Assembly: GCA_002367105.1 (NCBI GenBank)
Contig: DFCS01000017.1
Coordinates: forward strand, 12,516-76,515
Source: Hungatella sp. UBA3048
Lineage (GTDB): Bacteria; Bacillota; Clostridia; Lachnospirales; Lachnospiraceae
Reading direction: 5' to 3'
DNA: 64,000 bases
Below the pieces are notes generated by a model that searched no databases, was not told where the DNA came from, and was given only the letters and a program-made list of their open reading frames with translations. Made by a program: the position numbers and the translations under genes. Numbering within the stretch: position 1 is the first letter of the stretch; each line of letters opens with the position of its first letter. Positions 35,950-44,828 of the stretch are shown here, piece by piece.

Positions 35950-36978
35950 ATGAAAAAGATTGTAATATCTGAGAAGTGTAGTGGTTGCGGATTGTGTGTA
36001 ATGAATCATGGAAAGTATATTCAGGAAGATGCAAACGGAAATGCGATATTTACTAATAGGGCAGTTGAAAATGATGATCTGCCCAGCCTTGAACAAATGG
36101 TAAACGATTGTCCGGAAAAAGCGATGAGCATAATGGAAGCAGGGAATGCAAAAAAAAGCGGTAAAGAAGGGGTAAAAGATTTAATTGAGGTATTAAAAAA
36201 GAAAAGAGATGCTTTTTCGATTAAAAAAGTATCTGCGAAAGATCTTATATTTAAGGGAGAAGATTACGAGATTGCTGTTATTCCTTTTAGTAGTAAAGAA
36301 TATAGCAGATATAGTTCGGAAAGCCAGGCAAAATCGGCTGCCAGAGAGGAGTTTCGCCGTCTATGTTATGTGGAAAGTGCTTATCGGCCAATTCTGAAAA
36401 AGATATTTGTAGAATATAAGGTTAGGATGTTGAAACCGTATTACACTTGCGAAGATATTGAGAGTAGTGCTTATTTTTTGTATAACAAAGAGATGAGACA
36501 ATTATTGGAGGACATTTATGCAGAAGTGAAGTATATATGCAGTGAAGAAGAAATAAGTCTGTCTGATACATGGAAAAATTTTAGTGTATATTTTAATAAA
36601 AAAGATTTTGAAATGTATATGTTAGAAGCATTTGATGAGCGCAGTACCAGTTCAGGCATTATTGCGGACTTTAAAAGCAGTGGTCAGTATACCAGCTTGG
36701 ATTGGTACGTTGACCGGATGGATTTTGATTATGATGAAGTTTATGCAGGGGAAGGATTATTTGGAAGAACGAAATATAAAAATGAGTGGTATTTTTCAGG
36801 CTTTGCTTCATCTGTTAAAGAATACATTGCTGATTTGAAATCCTCTATTAATTCTGTATCCGATGACATTTCCGATGCAGCTGCTGAGTCGGTTAATATT
36901 GCATTAGGGGAGTTTGAAAAAAAAGTAAAAGAGAAACTTGGAGAAAAAATCATTGAATTAGAACGAGCTACACTTTAA
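35950..36978 (+). CDS. Ferredoxin-headed protein of unknown function
   Basis: This 342-residue protein starts with a single-cluster ferredoxin motif: Cys10, Cys13, Cys16 (CSGCGLC) and Cys54 followed by Pro, spacing C-x2-C-x2-C-x37-C-P, which should hold one [4Fe-4S] or [3Fe-4S] cluster. The remaining ~280 residues are unlike ferredoxins and not recognised. They include an aromatic-rich centre (TSLDWYVDRMDFDYDEVY) and a C-terminal amphipathic helix. It follows the unknown helical gene by 16 bases in the WYL-headed operon. A redox-sensing or redox-triggered role is possible but unproven. Confidence 0.75.
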   Translation: MKKIVISEKCSGCGLCVMNHGKYIQEDANGNAIFTNRAVENDDLPSLEQMVNDCPEKAMSIMEAGNAKKSGKEGVKDLIEVLKKKRDAFSIKKVSAKDLIFKGEDYEIAVIPFSSKEYSRYSSESQAKSAAREEFRRLCYVESAYRPILKKIFVEYKVRMLKPYYTCEDIESSAYFLYNKEMRQLLEDIYAEVKYICSEEEISLSDTWKNFSVYFNKKDFEMYMLEAFDERSTSSGIIADFKSSGQYTSLDWYVDRMDFDYDEVYAGEGLFGRTKYKNEWYFSGFASSVKEYIADLKSSINSVSDDISDAAAESVNIALGEFEKKVKEKLGEKIIELERATL

Positions 36979-37084
36979 AAGGATTTGCATGTAAAAATTA
37001 ATGAAGGACAGAATTAAACAAAAAAGTACAGGTATCGAAAAAACTATAATAAAATAGTCCCTTAGAATTTTGGGGTAGGATTAT

Positions 37085-37552
37085 ATGATTAGAAAATATA
37101 CAGAACGTCCCGACATTGATATTTTGTATGATGGCACTTTTCGTTTTTCATCACGGTATATGATGGAAGATGCCTTAAAAAACCGTGTTACACGGTTTTG
37201 TGATACTTTCTCTCCCTTTTTTGATTTTTCGTATGGAAAATGTATCGCAAAAAAAGCAGCACAATTTTATGAAGAAGAACTACGCAAGAATAGCATTTCA
37301 GTACAGAGGCGTGATTTAAGAGATAGCATGGAAAATTTAATATTTAGATATTATATCGATATTTACTCTTCACATGCGAAGCATGATGATATAATCAAAA
37401 GAGCAATAATCCAAAAGAATTCCGATGGATTATATCGATATGAATTGCCAATTCCTGTATTGTTGTCTTATATCGAAAGTTTTTATAAAAAAGTCGATGC
37501 CTTTTATGAAGAGGCTTATAATTTTATAAAGAAAGAATATATACGCAAGTGA
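37085..37552 (+). CDS. Unknown small helical protein
   Basis: This 155-residue protein, rich in Tyr, Phe, Arg and Lys, is not recognised. It contains no membrane segment or clear motif and looks all-helical (for example FYKKVDAFYEEAYNFIKKEYIRK at the end, described by its termini). It lies 106 bases after the ferredoxin-headed gene on the same strand, with a GGGGTAGG-like ribosome site, and could belong to the same transcript. Confidence 0.6.
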   Translation: MIRKYTERPDIDILYDGTFRFSSRYMMEDALKNRVTRFCDTFSPFFDFSYGKCIAKKAAQFYEEELRKNSISVQRRDLRDSMENLIFRYYIDIYSSHAKHDDIIKRAIIQKNSDGLYRYELPIPVLLSYIESFYKKVDAFYEEAYNFIKKEYIRK

Positions 37553-37730
37553 TACGGTACATAGTCGAAACGATTAAACAGTTGATTATATCTGATTAAC
37601 ATCAGTTACTGTGCTACTTCTACCTGAGTATAAACAGTTTGAATTACCTCTTTAAAACCAGCAAGCCATCTACACAAAAACCAGAATTTCCTGTACTCTA
37701 CGGTGTCATAAGGACATTGGAGGTGGAGGA

Positions 37731-38018
37731 GTGCTAATAGATCAATTACCTAAGGATACATCGAAACAGAAATCAATAAATAATCTGATAGATGCAATTA
37801 CAGGGTCATTGAATCAAGGGAATTCTTTTTTGCAAGATTCAAACGATAAATTTGCTGCAGCTTCCCTTTATATTCCGCAAGCGATGACACAAACAAAATA
37901 TAGGGGGTATACATATGAAGTGAAAAACCAGGAATGGATTATGGATGCCCTCTTTTATGGTGGTACAGTGCTGTTTATAAGGTTTATGTACCGAGCGCCC
38001 ATTATACGACTTATTTAA
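37731..38018 (+). CDS. Possible small protein, perhaps degraded
   Basis: This 95-residue frame begins at a GTG with a very good site (GGAGGTGGAGGA) and opens with LIDQLPKDTSKQKSINNLIDAITGSL. Its hydrophobic end (FYGGTVLFIRFMYRAPIIRLI) could be a membrane tail or the result of a frameshift. The 179 bases before it hold nothing recognisable. I cannot assign a function. Confidence 0.4.
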   Translation: MLIDQLPKDTSKQKSINNLIDAITGSLNQGNSFLQDSNDKFAAASLYIPQAMTQTKYRGYTYEVKNQEWIMDALFYGGTVLFIRFMYRAPIIRLI

Positions 38019-38184
38019 CAATTAAAATAAATAAAAATCCGATAAATGGAAGTTATTCTTTCCATGATGCTTCTGTGTAGCAGAAAATATCTGTAATTTT
38101 AGTTATATATTATTTGCTTGAATACTGAAAGCAAAATCTATTTAGGAGGATACGGAATGACTAATAAGAGAAGGGAGGGCTTAT

Positions 38185-38775
38185 ATGTATTGCCGCAATT
38201 GTGGAAAAGAGTATGAAGGAAATTTTTGTCCGGAATGTGGACTGGCTTCGGTGAAAACTTTCAAGCAAGCAGAAGAGAGTAGTAGTGAGGTTTTCGGAGC
38301 TGCAAATGAACAGGAAAAAAATCAAGAAGATTCTACTCAGAAAACTGAAGCTGATGGAATGGCGGTTTATTGGTTGGATAAGATTATTAATGGAATTTGT
38401 GGTGTGTTTGATATGCCTCAATTATCAGATGACCAATATAGAAATACTATGGTAAAAAGAAATTTAGCAGAATTTTTATTGAGTTTTCCTATAATGTTTT
38501 GGCTGCTTTCTTTATCATATAGGGTTTACAAGGATGAAGGATTAGGGACGGCTATTGTAGTTTTTTTAATGATTCTTATTGTTATCAGTATTATTCTCTG
38601 GATATTTGGGTTTGGAAAAGTTGAAAAGAGGTTGAAGAAATATGACCTGATAAAAAAGGAGGCAGGAAAAGAAGCGGCTGTCATTTCAACGGAATCGAGT
38701 AATAATATCAATCCAGGTTGCATCGTGATGGTCGCTTTAATCTTATTCTTAATGGTTCTTATGTCATTTTGTTAG
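38185..38775 (+). CDS. Zinc-ribbon protein with transmembrane segments
   Basis: This 196-residue protein begins with a zinc ribbon (CRNCGKEYEGNFCPECG: two Cys-x2-Cys knuckles), followed by an acidic linker and about three membrane segments (LLSFPIMFWLLSLSY, TAIVVFLMILIVISIILWIF, IVMVALILFLMVLMS). This layout is common in Firmicute membrane-stress or sensing proteins of unknown role. Its stop codon is followed immediately by the ATG of the next gene, so the two are probably translated together. Confidence 0.75.
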   Translation: MYCRNCGKEYEGNFCPECGLASVKTFKQAEESSSEVFGAANEQEKNQEDSTQKTEADGMAVYWLDKIINGICGVFDMPQLSDDQYRNTMVKRNLAEFLLSFPIMFWLLSLSYRVYKDEGLGTAIVVFLMILIVISIILWIFGFGKVEKRLKKYDLIKKEAGKEAAVISTESSNNINPGCIVMVALILFLMVLMSFC

Positions 38776-40686
38776 ATGAAAAAAATCACATTAAGATATT
38801 TGAAAAATCCAAAAAATTGTTCCTTAATAATAAGAGTAAATGCCTTGCTGATAACCCTTTGTATCATTATGTACGGATTAAATGAATTTTATTTTAAGGG
38901 AATTTTTAAAAACCTATGGATGCAGGGATACTATAATGATTATCTGGCAGGGATAATCCTTTTAGCAGCTGTGGAGCTGGTTACTTTACTGTATTCTTCT
39001 AAGGAAGTTTCATTTATACAAACCGTAGTAGTAATGTTATTGGCAGGACTTTACTGGGAATTTATTGCTCCTTTATATATATTGGATTCAGTAACAGACC
39101 CAAGGGATCTGCTTGTTTATGAGGCAGGGGGAATCATTTGTTTTATTATTAACAAAAATATGATTAGGAGAATGAAAATGAAGTGTTTAAAATGTCAATA
39201 TGATTTAAGTGATAAAGTAAGGTTTTGTCCCAGGTGTGGAGAGAAAGTTGTTCCAGTTAGATATTGCTCAAACTGTGGAGAAAAAATGGAGGAAGGAGCA
39301 AAATTTTGCGCTAAATGTGGGAATCCCGTAATGCATGAAAATATAGTACAGGAGCCTGTACAGGAGGAGAATACAGATAAAACTAATAAGCTGGCATCGA
39401 AAACTGAGGAAGCTGGCATTGATTTTGATAAAACTGAAATAGAGGATATAAGAAGCGTATTAGAGCCGGAGGGACAAACCATCAATGGAGGTATTGATTC
39501 AGAAAAGGCGGTACCGGAATACGGAACCAGGACATTGGAATCTTTCAAAAACGAGTTGAAGGAACTTGGGGACAGGGACAGTGAAAGTAAAGCGGTTATC
39601 ATAATCTTTGGGACAGGTGTTTTCTATAAACATTTTTATCCGTTATTAAAGAATGATGAAAAGATTCTGGCAATCAGAAACATCCAATCTAAGTTCCTTT
39701 TTGCAAGACATAGAAAAGAATTTGTTGCGGTAACTGACAACCGGGTGATTAAGTTTGAGAAGATGCAGTATTTCAAGCCAAAGACAGAAAGCTGCTATTT
39801 GAGTGATATAAGGGAGATTATGGCAGACAGCCCATCTAATGCGGTGTCGGGTACTTTTATCGGAGAGAAGTTGGGCATTATCCATTCCGATGGGCAGATT
39901 AATATGCGAATGGTTGGAAAAGAAGCTGCGTCCCAATTAAGAGATAGTATATTGGCGGCTAAAGAAAGAGCATACACTGATAATCACAGTGATTGTGATG
40001 TGCAGCCTCCAAGAATTGATTTGATGAAAGAAGAGGGTAAGTATCGAAAAAAGAAATCTATAATTGGACTAGCAATTGTAGGTATCTTAGTTGTGGCAGC
40101 ATTGTTTATGACGAAGAGTGGAGAAACTTTCTCATTAAATGAAGATGGCAGTGATGGCGCAGCTACAGTAGAGGAAAGTTCTCAAATGGATGAAGTGACA
40201 GATGAAAGTGCTACAGTTGCGGATCAGCAACAATCACACAATGTAACGTATTATGATTTTGGCAGAACTGAAGTTCCTATAAATGAAATTCTGTTTGATG
40301 ATAATTATGAATTTGCAAACAGTAGTACTCTTATGGCTTATGGCGAGGAAGGTGACTATTTCAGATTCAGTGGACGTTATACAGATGAAGGGATTGATAT
40401 AGAACAGGCTGCAGAGTTATTTAATTATCCTGATTGGATCGATATTAATTCCATGCGTGATGTAACGGGATATATATTTATAGATGATGCATATAGTGAA
40501 GAGTATAATGATACGTATTATATGTTTTTATATGCAGGTAGTCCAACTGCAATTTATTCTACCCCTACTTCAGGCGATATGCAAGGTTTAACTAATCTGT
40601 ATGGCCAAATTATAGAAATATATCGGGGAGCCGATGGCGTCAATGTTATAGCTGTAGCTGGAAAAGCTGCATTGAAATACGAATAA
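38776..40686 (+). CDS. Membrane protein with zinc ribbons, PH-like domain and external C-terminal domain
   Basis: This 636-residue multidomain protein starts directly after the previous stop. The order is: three or four membrane helices (residues about 15-130); a pair of zinc ribbons (CLKCQYDLSDKVRFCPRCG and CSNCGEKMEEGAKFCAKCG, residues about 137-190); a disordered acidic stretch; a bacterial PH-like domain (residues about 280-395, LAIRNIQSKFLFARHRKEF); one more membrane helix (residues about 425-445, IIGLAIVGILVVAALFM); and a 190-residue domain, probably outside the cell. The helices and ribbons may have been separate genes, since an internal ATG near 39,178 starts a self-contained ribbon-PH protein. 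Confidence 0.7.
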   Translation: MKKITLRYLKNPKNCSLIIRVNALLITLCIIMYGLNEFYFKGIFKNLWMQGYYNDYLAGIILLAAVELVTLLYSSKEVSFIQTVVVMLLAGLYWEFIAPLYILDSVTDPRDLLVYEAGGIICFIINKNMIRRMKMKCLKCQYDLSDKVRFCPRCGEKVVPVRYCSNCGEKMEEGAKFCAKCGNPVMHENIVQEPVQEENTDKTNKLASKTEEAGIDFDKTEIEDIRSVLEPEGQTINGGIDSEKAVPEYGTRTLESFKNELKELGDRDSESKAVIIIFGTGVFYKHFYPLLKNDEKILAIRNIQSKFLFARHRKEFVAVTDNRVIKFEKMQYFKPKTESCYLSDIREIMADSPSNAVSGTFIGEKLGIIHSDGQINMRMVGKEAASQLRDSILAAKERAYTDNHSDCDVQPPRIDLMKEEGKYRKKKSIIGLAIVGILVVAALFMTKSGETFSLNEDGSDGAATVEESSQMDEVTDESATVADQQQSHNVTYYDFGRTEVPINEILFDDNYEFANSSTLMAYGEEGDYFRFSGRYTDEGIDIEQAAELFNYPDWIDINSMRDVTGYIFIDDAYSEEYNDTYYMFLYAGSPTAIYSTPTSGDMQGLTNLYGQIIEIYRGADGVNVIAVAGKAALKYE

Positions 40687-40697
40687 TTAATCTAAAT

Positions 40698-40730
40698 AAA
40701 CCAGGATATACATTCCTGGTTTATTTTTTT
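40698..40730 (+). terminator. Terminator targeted by the group II introns
   Basis: AAACCAGGA and TCCTGGTTT form the stem, followed by a run of eight Ts ending at 40,731. Intron sequence begins two bases later, which is the insertion habit of class C group II introns. Confidence 0.85.
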
Positions 40731-41134
40731 TGGTGTGCCCGGCGGGCGCATGTTCTAATGAGTGCAAGTCTCGAATCCGCCCGGTAGTGGGAAGGATATA
40801 GCCAAGACCAAGGGTGTCGTCCGTGAGGACGAATCTGAAGGAAGGTGGAGGCAAATCTCTGGTCTGACGAATAGAAATCTTATCAGGCTGTAAATGGGGG
40901 TAAGGTTGCCAAACAAGCCAAAGCCCAATAACTACACGGAACCATTTGCAGTAAATAAGGCAGATAGATGGAGAGAAAGAGCATGCGAGTACCCGGGGAG
41001 ATCTCACGGACGTGGAGAGTTTTTTTTTACGAACGACGGTTGAAATAAGATTTATCGTGAGAAGTCAGCAGAAACCATAGTACCATGCCAGTCGACGGGT
41101 ATGGGAAGGGTGGAACCTTAGGAGGTGGGAGTAA

Positions 41135-42553
41135 ATGAATGTTACCGAAGTCGAGAAAAGAGAGAGCACAAAACATTGCTGTAGCAATGGCTGCCGCCGG
41201 AGGGATAGTGCGGAACACGAAGAGAATGGCGGAGCGCTTATTGACAAGAGGATAACTGAAAGCAACGCCACCAACGCCGACAGAAAAGTAGATGGATTGC
41301 TGGAAATAATCGTCAGTAATGAAAACTTAAACCGTGCATACCAACGAGTGAAACGGAATAAGGGAGCAGGCGGAGTCGATGGAATGGAAGTAAATGAACT
41401 TTTACAGTATCTAAAAGACAATGGCGAGAAAATAAGGAAATCCATACTGGCAGGAACCTATCAGCCAGCCCCGGTAAGGAGGGTAGAGATACCCAAAGAA
41501 AACGGGAAGAAAAGAAAACTGGGAATACCAACAGCAGTAGACCGTGTCATTCAACAGGCAATTGCCCAGATATTAACGCCCATATATGAAGAGAAATTCG
41601 TGGAAACGAGTTACGGATTCAGACCGGGAAAGAGTGCCCATGATGCCCTGTTAAAGTGCCAGACATATCTGGAAGAAGGGTATGTTTGGACGGTAGATAT
41701 GGACCTGGAAAAGTTTTTCGATACTGTGAACCAGAGTAAACTTATACAAGTCCTGTCAAAGGATATCAAAGATGGAAGGGTGATATCCCTGATCCATAAA
41801 TATCTAAAGGCAGGAGCAGTATGGTGTGAAAAGTTCGAGGAAACAGGAATCGGTGTACCACAGGGAGGACCGCTTAGTCCTCTTTGTGGAAATATCATGC
41901 TAAATGAACTGGACCAGGAACTAAGGAATAGAGGGCACCGTTTCGTCCGCTATGCGGACGATATGGTGATATTCTGCAAAAGTAAAGCAAGTGCAAAGCA
42001 GACACTTACCCATATCATACCGTATATAGAGAAGAAGTTGTTCTTAAAAGTGAACCGGGAAAAGACGAATGTATCATATGCAGGGAAAATAAAATTTCTG
42101 GGGTATGGTTTCTATAAGAGTCGTTTGGGCTTTCGAATGAGAGTACATGGGAAGAGCAAAGAAAAGATGAAGGCAAAGGTCAAGGAACTCACAAGTAGGA
42201 GAAATATCCAAAGCTATGAAGAGTGGAAAAGAAAAATGAAACAATTCATAGTGGGATGGATAAACTACTACAAGCTGGCAGATATGGAAAATCTGTTAAA
42301 AGAGACGGACGAATGGATGAGGAGACGAATCCGAATGGTATTCTGGAAGTGTTGGAAAAGAGTGAAAACGAGGTATCGAAACCTTGAGAGCCTTGGAATC
42401 AGCAAAACCAATGCAGGAATCCTTGCAAATACAAGGAAAGGCTACTGGCGTACAGCCAGCAGCCCAATTCTAAAAGCAGCCCTGACGAATCAAAGGATAG
42501 AAAAGGACGGCTTTCAGTTTTTCAATTCTTACTACAAATCTGTGATAGCGTAA
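41135..42553 (+). CDS. ltrA: Group II intron reverse transcriptase/maturase
   Basis: This 472-residue intron-encoded protein has reverse transcriptase blocks RT1-RT7: GAGGVDGMEV, the FRPGKSAHDAL segment, the PQGGPLSPLCGNIML block, and the catalytic RYADDMVIF near residues 272-280. A maturase (X/thumb) domain follows (IVGWINYYKLADMENLL and RTASSPILKAAL). There is no C-terminal HNH endonuclease, as in class C introns. The ATG follows TTAGGAGGTGGG. The frame is intact, so the intron may still be mobile. The protein splices its own intron RNA and copies it into new terminator sites. Confidence 0.93.
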   Translation: MNVTEVEKRESTKHCCSNGCRRRDSAEHEENGGALIDKRITESNATNADRKVDGLLEIIVSNENLNRAYQRVKRNKGAGGVDGMEVNELLQYLKDNGEKIRKSILAGTYQPAPVRRVEIPKENGKKRKLGIPTAVDRVIQQAIAQILTPIYEEKFVETSYGFRPGKSAHDALLKCQTYLEEGYVWTVDMDLEKFFDTVNQSKLIQVLSKDIKDGRVISLIHKYLKAGAVWCEKFEETGIGVPQGGPLSPLCGNIMLNELDQELRNRGHRFVRYADDMVIFCKSKASAKQTLTHIIPYIEKKLFLKVNREKTNVSYAGKIKFLGYGFYKSRLGFRMRVHGKSKEKMKAKVKELTSRRNIQSYEEWKRKMKQFIVGWINYYKLADMENLLKETDEWMRRRIRMVFWKCWKRVKTRYRNLESLGISKTNAGILANTRKGYWRTASSPILKAALTNQRIEKDGFQFFNSYYKSVIA

Positions 42554-42563
42554 ACTAGGGAAA

Positions 42564-42591
42564 CGCCCAGTACCGAACGGTATGCTGGGTG
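42564..42591 (+). ncRNA. Group II intron domain V
   Basis: CGCCCAG-TACC-GAAC-GGTA-TG-CTGGGTG folds into the domain V hairpin with a two-base bulge (TG) and CGC at the catalytic triad position. It lies 11 bases after the reverse transcriptase stop. Confidence 0.85.
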
Positions 42592-42638
42592 TTGTGAGAG
42601 GTCGGCTGACTAACTAATGGTCAGCCTCCTACTCGATT

Positions 42639-43020
42639 GTGCCAAGCATGGCACTAATCTAGTCAGTGAAAGTCTGACCACGGGTATTTACCGCCAAGTG
42701 TAGCGGAGCGCAAGTTGGTGTCAGTAATGGCATAGATGAAGGAAGCGCATAGCAAAGTTCTTGAGCCTACGAACAGAAACTTGATAAGGCGATGAGGTGG
42801 GTAAGGTTGCATAACAAACCGAAGCCCAAAAGGTAAACGTATAACCAAAATTGTAAATTAAGAGGTTGTGGAATGAAAGATTAGTGTCTTACCTTGGGAG
42901 ACCCTACCCACACATCGAAAGATGTGGTCGAAAAAGGTTTAGGGAGGGAGTCAGATGATGTCATAGTAGGCGTAACAGCTGAAGGACTGAAACGATTTAT
43001 AGTACAAATCGTTATTAAGA
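42639..43020 (+). mobile_element. 5' fragment of a second group II intron
   Basis: Starting GTGCCAAG six bases after the end of the first intron, this segment shares the leader architecture of the complete one: GAAGGAAG, a GAAACTTGATAAGGC box, GGGTAAGGTTGC followed by ACAAACCGAAGCCCAA, and CTTGGGAGACC. The reverse transcriptase, domain V and domain VI are missing; it ends near 43,020 where another gene begins. It is a truncated sibling at the same terminator target. The end point is approximate. Confidence 0.75.
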
Positions 43021-43029
43021 GAATGGTGC

Positions 43030-43443
43030 ATGAACCAGAAATCAGATGGATTCTTTATAAATAATAATAGATATGCATCTTATTATACTGAAAAGGATAT
43101 ATCTTTTGTACTTACTGAAGATCATAGATTAGTTGAAAATACTGATGAGATTTCAGAGATATCATCAGGTTTAACAAGGTGTTATAGGATTACATGTAAT
43201 ACTGTAGAAGAGTTTAAGAAATACAGCATATCTGAGAGGATATATAATGTTGGCCCTGTGGAGCAATTAACAGCATATGTTTTTATTAATATGGAAGATG
43301 ATATGTTAGAGGGATATGCTATGGTCCAAGGTACTGAAAGGATTCATATAATTGAAACCATATCAGCCCAGTTGAGAAGTGATATATTAGAGTTCTTAAT
43401 GATTACATATCCACTCGTCAACTTCAGGAGTGATTTATATTAA
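43030..43443 (+). CDS. Unknown protein downstream of the intron remnant
   Basis: This 137-residue acidic protein is not recognised. It starts at an ATG without a strong ribosome site, right where the truncated intron stops, so its original 5' part may have been lost to the deletion. The central VEQLTAYVFINMEDDMLEG looks like beta structure. A 29-codon frame follows immediately (43,445-43,534, ending RRLINDGM), possibly the end of another lost gene. Treat both as uncertain. Confidence 0.5.
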   Translation: MNQKSDGFFINNNRYASYYTEKDISFVLTEDHRLVENTDEISEISSGLTRCYRITCNTVEEFKKYSISERIYNVGPVEQLTAYVFINMEDDMLEGYAMVQGTERIHIIETISAQLRSDILEFLMITYPLVNFRSDLY

Positions 43444-43597
43444 GATGGCTGGTGATGGTAAGAAGCAGCACCACTTATCTTTTCCTCCTTCTGAAAGAGA
43501 TGTTATCAGGAGACTCATTAATGATGGAATGTAAAAATACTGTATGCTACGAATAAGCCTAGATATATAAATATTTTAAGCATTTTAAAATAAAAAA

Positions 43598-43665
43598 TTG
43601 ACATGATTTAAATTTATGCTTATATATTATCTCCTTGAATACCGATCAATAAATCAATCAAGGAG
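43598..43665 (+). promoter_or_regulatory. Promoter and ribosome-site-masking hairpin of the DUF932 operon
   Basis: TTGACA (43,598-43,603) and TATATA (43,621-43,626) are 17 bases apart. Just downstream, CTCCTTGA (43,631-43,638) pairs perfectly with TCAAGGAG (43,658-43,665), which is the ribosome binding site of the gene at 43,676. Translation could thus be switched by opening this stem. Confidence 0.65.
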
Positions 43666-43675
43666 GTAAATTTTT

Positions 43676-44608
43676 ATGTCAGCAAATGTAGAAACAATGT
43701 TTTACACAAGAGAAAAACCCTGGCATGGGCTGGGGAAAATGGTAATGGAAGCACCTACATCAAAAGAAGCCCTGACTTTGGCCGGACTGGACTGGCAGGT
43801 GACACAAAAGTCCATTGTAACAGAAGATGGAATTCCTATTCCAGGCTTTAAGGCAAACATTCGAGATACCGATGAAAAGGTACTGGGAGTCGTTACTGAC
43901 CGCTATAAAGTAGTTCAAAATGAAGAGGCATTTGTTTTTACGGATGAGCTTCTTGGCGAAGGAGTCACCTATGAAACTGCTGGGAGTCTTCAGGAGGGGA
44001 GGCGTACATGGATATTAGCAAAACTCCCTCACCGATATATCATTTCCGGCGATGAGGTTATTCCGTATCTTGTTTTTATGAACAGTCATGATGGAACTGG
44101 GGCGATTAAAGCCGCCATGTCTCCTATTCGGGTGGTTTGCAACAATACCCTTAACCTGGCACTGAAGAATGCGAAACGGATATGGTCGACAAACCATACC
44201 GGAAATATTTCTGGAAAATTAGATGATGCTAGAGATACCTTATTTTATGCCGATCTGTATATGGGAGAATTGGGAAAAGAAATTGATCGATTGAACCGGA
44301 TCAAGCTATCAGATCGTCAGGTATATGAGTATATTGATACCATGTTCCCTCTGTTGGAAAACCCATCCGATCAGCAGAAAAAGAACCTGATGCAGATGAA
44401 GGAAGATATGAAACTTCGGTATTTTGAGGCACCGGATCTGGCTCATACAGGAAAGAACGCCTATCGGTTCATCAATGCTGTTTCGGATTTTGCAACACAT
44501 GCGAGACCCCTTCGGGAACGGGCCAACTATAAAGAAAGCCTATTTTCCAGAACGATAGAAGGAAATGCTATGATTGACAGAGCTTATGAACTGGTACAAG
44601 CCGCTTAG
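43676..44608 (+). CDS. DUF932 plasmid/phage-type protein
   Basis: This 310-residue protein matches the DUF932 family (phage/plasmid-like protein), found on conjugative elements, plasmids and phages near DNA-processing genes. Recognisable parts are the opening TMFYTREKPWHGLGKMV, the central VTDRYKVVQNEEAF and PYLVFMNSHDGTGAIKAAMSPIRVVCNNTL (described by its ends). Its biochemical function is unknown. It heads the operon with the small gene, radC, the exonuclease and recT. Confidence 0.88.
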   Translation: MSANVETMFYTREKPWHGLGKMVMEAPTSKEALTLAGLDWQVTQKSIVTEDGIPIPGFKANIRDTDEKVLGVVTDRYKVVQNEEAFVFTDELLGEGVTYETAGSLQEGRRTWILAKLPHRYIISGDEVIPYLVFMNSHDGTGAIKAAMSPIRVVCNNTLNLALKNAKRIWSTNHTGNISGKLDDARDTLFYADLYMGELGKEIDRLNRIKLSDRQVYEYIDTMFPLLENPSDQQKKNLMQMKEDMKLRYFEAPDLAHTGKNAYRFINAVSDFATHARPLRERANYKESLFSRTIEGNAMIDRAYELVQAA

Positions 44609-44828
44609 GGGCCCTGAAAAGTGGCCCAATCTTTACCAGTGCAAAGATTACTCTGAAATATGCAGTCATTTTAGTGTGGAAGAAATGAAGCTTTTTGAAG
44701 AACAGTTGTCGGAATATCTTTGCATGGGGAACATAACGGAAGAATATTTATCGGCCGTTCCAATGGTAGTGTGTTGGTATGAAGGGCTACTGGAAACCAA
44801 GGATTTTATAGAAGAGACAATGTTATGA
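44586..44828 (+). CDS. Small acidic protein between the DUF932 gene and radC
   Basis: This protein of about 80 residues is not recognised; it is rich in Glu, Leu and aromatics (VEEMKLFEEQLSEYLCMG). The start may be ATG 44,586 or TTG 44,574, either one overlapping the end of the DUF932 gene. The stop overlaps the radC ATG (ATGA), so translation is coupled. It may be an accessory factor of the DNA-processing operon. Confidence 0.6.
   Translation: MNWYKPLRGPEKWPNLYQCKDYSEICSHFSVEEMKLFEEQLSEYLCMGNITEEYLSAVPMVVCWYEGLLETKDFIEETML

Larger units (their letters stand above)
40733..42632 (+). mobile_element. Group II intron, class C type, complete
   Basis: The 5' end GTGTGCCC, a ~380-base structured leader, a reverse transcriptase ORF in domain IV, a clear domain V (42,564-42,591) and a domain VI stem (GGCTGAC/GTCAGCC) ending near CTAC at 42,632 are all present. 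Insertion directly after a terminator hairpin and the absence of an endonuclease domain in the reverse transcriptase both fit class C. The total is about 1.9 kb. The 3' boundary could be off by a few bases. Confidence 0.85.

Noticed and set aside
40687..41007. 106-aa minus-strand frame after the zinc-ribbon gene
   Set aside because: It lies across the terminator and the structured 5' part of the group II intron.
41135..42553. Reverse transcriptase as a retron or diversity-generating system
   Set aside because: The maturase domain, domain V and VI and the GTGTGCC 5' end show a group II intron; no msr/msd or template repeat was seen.
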